Shown piece by piece: positions 61,914 through 64,000 of a stretch of DNA of 64,000 nt. Each line of letters opens with the position of its first letter. The first letter of the stretch is position 1. The position numbers were made by a program, and so were the translations under genes. Location of the stretch: contig NZ_MKCR01000026.1 in the NCBI RefSeq assembly GCF_001855565.1, forward strand, positions 1 through 64,000, in the 5' to 3' direction. The notes under the pieces were generated by a model. It did no database searches and was not told where the DNA came from. It saw only the letters and a program-made list of their open reading frames with translations. This DNA is from Chromobacterium amazonense (GTDB lineage Bacteria > Pseudomonadota > Gammaproteobacteria > Burkholderiales > Chromobacteriaceae).

Positions 61914-63995
61914 CTAGCCCTTGCTGCCGCCTATTACCGCAATTATACGAATGGATTTATTGTCTGGAATCTCATTATGCGAAATCACACGCAGCTGCGG
62001 CAATGCCCGACGCAAGAAGCGGGCCAGCAGCGGGCGCAAGCCCGGGGCCGTCAGCAATACCGGATTGTACCCTTGAATCTCCACTTGTTCGGTCTGTTGT
62101 GCCGCGCTGGACAACAGATTTTCCGCCAAGCCCGGCTCCAGGCCGCCGCCGGCTTTGGACTGAACCGCCTGCATCAGCACGTTTTCCAGCTGCGGCTCCA
62201 GCGTCATCAGCGGCAACTCGTTCTCGCCGGGGAACAGCTGCTGCACGATGACGCGCGACAGCGCGGTGCGCACCGCGCTGGTCAATTCGTCTATGTCCTG
62301 ATTCTGCGGGATATGATCGGCCAGCGTTTCAATGATGGTGCGGAAGTCGCGGATGTGGATGCCGTCGGTCAGCAATTGCTGCAGCACTTTCTGCAAGGTG
62401 CCCACCGGCACCACCTTGGGCACCAGGTCTTCAATCAGCTTCGGCGATTCCTTGGCCTGATGGTCGATCAGCGCCTGCACCTCTTCGCGGCCCAGCAATT
62501 CCGCGGCATGGGTCTGCAGCAGGTTGGAGATGTGGGTGGCCACCACGGTGCTGGCGTCCACCACGGTGTAGCCCAGGCTTTGCGCTTCCTCGCGCTTGCC
62601 GGCGTCTATCCACACCGCCGGCAGGCCAAAGGCGGGGTCGGTGGTCGGCGTGCCGCCGATCTCGCTGCTGACGCGGCCGGGATTGATCGCCAGGAATTGT
62701 CCGATGAAGGCCTCTCCTTGGCCCACTTCCACGCCCTTGAGCAGGATGCGGTAGGCGCTGGGCTTGATTTCGAGGTTGTCGCGGATGTGGACCGGCGGCA
62801 CCAGGAAACCCAGGTCCTGGGCGATCTTCTTGCGGATGCCGCGGATGCGGCGCAGCAACTCGCCATCCTGCGAGCGGTCCACCAGCGGGATCAGCCGGTA
62901 GCCGACTTCCATGCCCAATTGGTCTACATGCTGCACATCGTTCCAACCGACCTCCGCCGCTTGTTGTTCCGGAGCCGGCGCCGGCTGGGCGGCCTGCAGT
63001 TCCCTGGCCCGTTGCTGTTTGTTGCGGTTCTCCATCGCCCGCGCCAGCGCCAGCAGACAGCCGGCGATCAGCAGGAAGGACAGGTGGGGCATATTGGGAA
63101 CCAGGCCTATCATGCCGATCACCGCCGAGGTGATGTACAGCACCTGCGGCTTGGTGAACAGCTGGGTCAGGAACTGTTCCGACATGTCCTGATCGGTGCC
63201 GACGCGCGTCACCACGATGCCGGCGGCGGTGGAGATGATCAGCGCCGGAATCTGCGCCACCAAGCCGTCGCCTATGCTCAGCAGGGTGTAGGTTTCCGCC
63301 GCCTGGCCCACCGGCAGGTCGTGCTGCACCACGCCGACGATCAGACCGCCTATCACGTTGATCAGGATGATCAGGATGCCGGCCATGGCATCGCCGCGCA
63401 CATATTTGGAGGCACCGTCCATGGCGCCGAAGAAGTTGGCCTCCTCGGCGATGGTGGAGCGGCGCTTGCGCGCCTCATCCTCGCCGATCAGGCCGGCGTT
63501 GAGGTCGGCGTCGATGGCCATCTGCTTGCCTGGCATGGCGTCCAGGGTGAAGCGGGCGGACACTTCGGCGATCCGGCCGGCGCCCTTGGTGATCACCACG
63601 AAGTTGATGATGGTGATGATGATGAACACCACGATGCCGATGGCGACATTGCCGCCCACCAGGAAGTGGGAAAACGATTCGATCACCTTGCCGGCGGCGT
63701 CCGGGCCGGTATGGCCCTCCAGCAGCACCACGCGGCTGGAGGCCACGTTCAGCGACAGCCGCAGCATGGTGGTGATCAAGAGCACCGACGGGAAGGACGA
63801 GAAGTCCAGCGGCTTGCGGACATTGATGCCCACCAGCAGCACGATTACCGACACCGCGATGTTGAAGGTAAAGAAGATGTCGAGCAGCACCGGCGGCAAC
63901 GGCAGGATCATCATCGTCAGGATGAGGATGATCAGCAGCGGCCCGGCAAGCTGGGCGATCTTCATGTTTCGCAGTATTTGGAGGATGGCGTCCAT
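61914..63995 (-). CDS. flhA: Flagellar type III export gate protein FlhA
   Basis: 693 residues, full length for FlhA, start ATG 5 nt from the window edge. Eight membrane helices lie in residues 15-310, with the FHIPEP-type conserved loop containing VSARFTLDAMPGKQMAIDADLNAGLIGEDEARKRR. The C-terminal cytoplasmic domain (about 330-693) binds export substrates and chaperones such as FlgN. It leads flhA-flhF-flhG-fliA-motA. An upstream part of the operon (probably flhB) lies beyond the edge. Confidence 0.95.
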   Translation of the reverse strand: MDAILQILRNMKIAQLAGPLLIILILTMMILPLPPVLLDIFFTFNIAVSVIVLLVGINVRKPLDFSSFPSVLLITTMLRLSLNVASSRVVLLEGHTGPDAAGKVIESFSHFLVGGNVAIGIVVFIIITIINFVVITKGAGRIAEVSARFTLDAMPGKQMAIDADLNAGLIGEDEARKRRSTIAEEANFFGAMDGASKYVRGDAMAGILIILINVIGGLIVGVVQHDLPVGQAAETYTLLSIGDGLVAQIPALIISTAAGIVVTRVGTDQDMSEQFLTQLFTKPQVLYITSAVIGMIGLVPNMPHLSFLLIAGCLLALARAMENRNKQQRARELQAAQPAPAPEQQAAEVGWNDVQHVDQLGMEVGYRLIPLVDRSQDGELLRRIRGIRKKIAQDLGFLVPPVHIRDNLEIKPSAYRILLKGVEVGQGEAFIGQFLAINPGRVSSEIGGTPTTDPAFGLPAVWIDAGKREEAQSLGYTVVDASTVVATHISNLLQTHAAELLGREEVQALIDHQAKESPKLIEDLVPKVVPVGTLQKVLQQLLTDGIHIRDFRTIIETLADHIPQNQDIDELTSAVRTALSRVIVQQLFPGENELPLMTLEPQLENVLMQAVQSKAGGGLEPGLAENLLSSAAQQTEQVEIQGYNPVLLTAPGLRPLLARFLRRALPQLRVISHNEIPDNKSIRIIAVIGGSKG

Positions 63996-64000
63996 GCTGG

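Noticed and set aside
1-64000. CRISPR array or rRNA operon
   Set aside because: No regularly spaced repeats of 25-40 bp and no rRNA-like sequence were noticed in reading the window.

Overview
The window is high-GC chromosomal DNA of a flagellated betaproteobacterium. Gene content and order (accB-accC-prmA, alaA-hom-thrC, the ubiE/ubiJ/ubiB cluster, flgA-flgM-flgN and a fliA-flhG-flhF-flhA flagellar block) fit the Neisseriales, most likely Chromobacterium or a close relative. That assignment rests on protein resemblance recalled from memory, not on a search.

Layout. 1-4390 (minus): aroQ, accB, accC, prmA and a zinc-ribbon/DUF3426 membrane protein that runs off the left edge. 4661-9646 (plus): queA, a perfect 30-bp inverted repeat, a DUF971 gene, ubiE, a VanY-like peptidase, ubiJ and ubiB. 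9981-13172: type II NADH dehydrogenase, a hairpin-rich gap and an AAHS-type MFS transporter. 13768-18159: alaA, hom, a small Cys-rich secreted protein and thrC. 18227-20317 (minus): a GDSL esterase autotransporter. 20457-22031: flgA, flgM (behind a sigma28-type promoter) and flgN. 22164-27724: CobD-like protein, rhlE, small secreted or membrane proteins, a CDF metal exporter and srkA. 27734-38611 (minus): a long chemotaxis operon containing a membrane-anchored CheZ-like protein, cheY, a STAS protein, cheA, two MCPs, cheW, cheD, cheB and a REC-EAL protein, but no cheR. 38625-40006: lysC and tRNA-Ser.

39990-45471 is a 5.46-kb genomic island inserted in the 3' end of tRNA-Ser(GCU). It has an 18-bp direct repeat at both ends, a tyrosine integrase beside attL, a HEPN/AbiU2-like protein, a putative zinc-binding protein, a ParB-domain protein and a serine recombinase. 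Without it, tRNA-Ser, tRNA-Arg and tRNA-Glu would sit 3 to 6 nt apart in one operon.

45475-56363 is a module bounded by inverted tRNA clusters: Arg-Glu on the plus strand at the left and two Arg-Glu pairs on the minus strand at the right, with a perfect 164-bp inverted repeat. Inside are a TonB-dependent receptor, an NtrY/NtrC-like two-component pair (the regulator has GAFTDA instead of GAFTGA) and a divergent export operon (small membrane protein, HlyD-type adaptor, ABC ATPase, FtsX-type permease). The operon follows a textbook sigma54 promoter with three TGTCCG/CGGACA palindromes upstream. This is the most complete regulatory circuit in the window.

56513-64000: an exonuclease/GIY-YIG protein, then the flagellar genes motA-like, fliA, flhG (with a degenerate Walker A motif), flhF and flhA on the minus strand.
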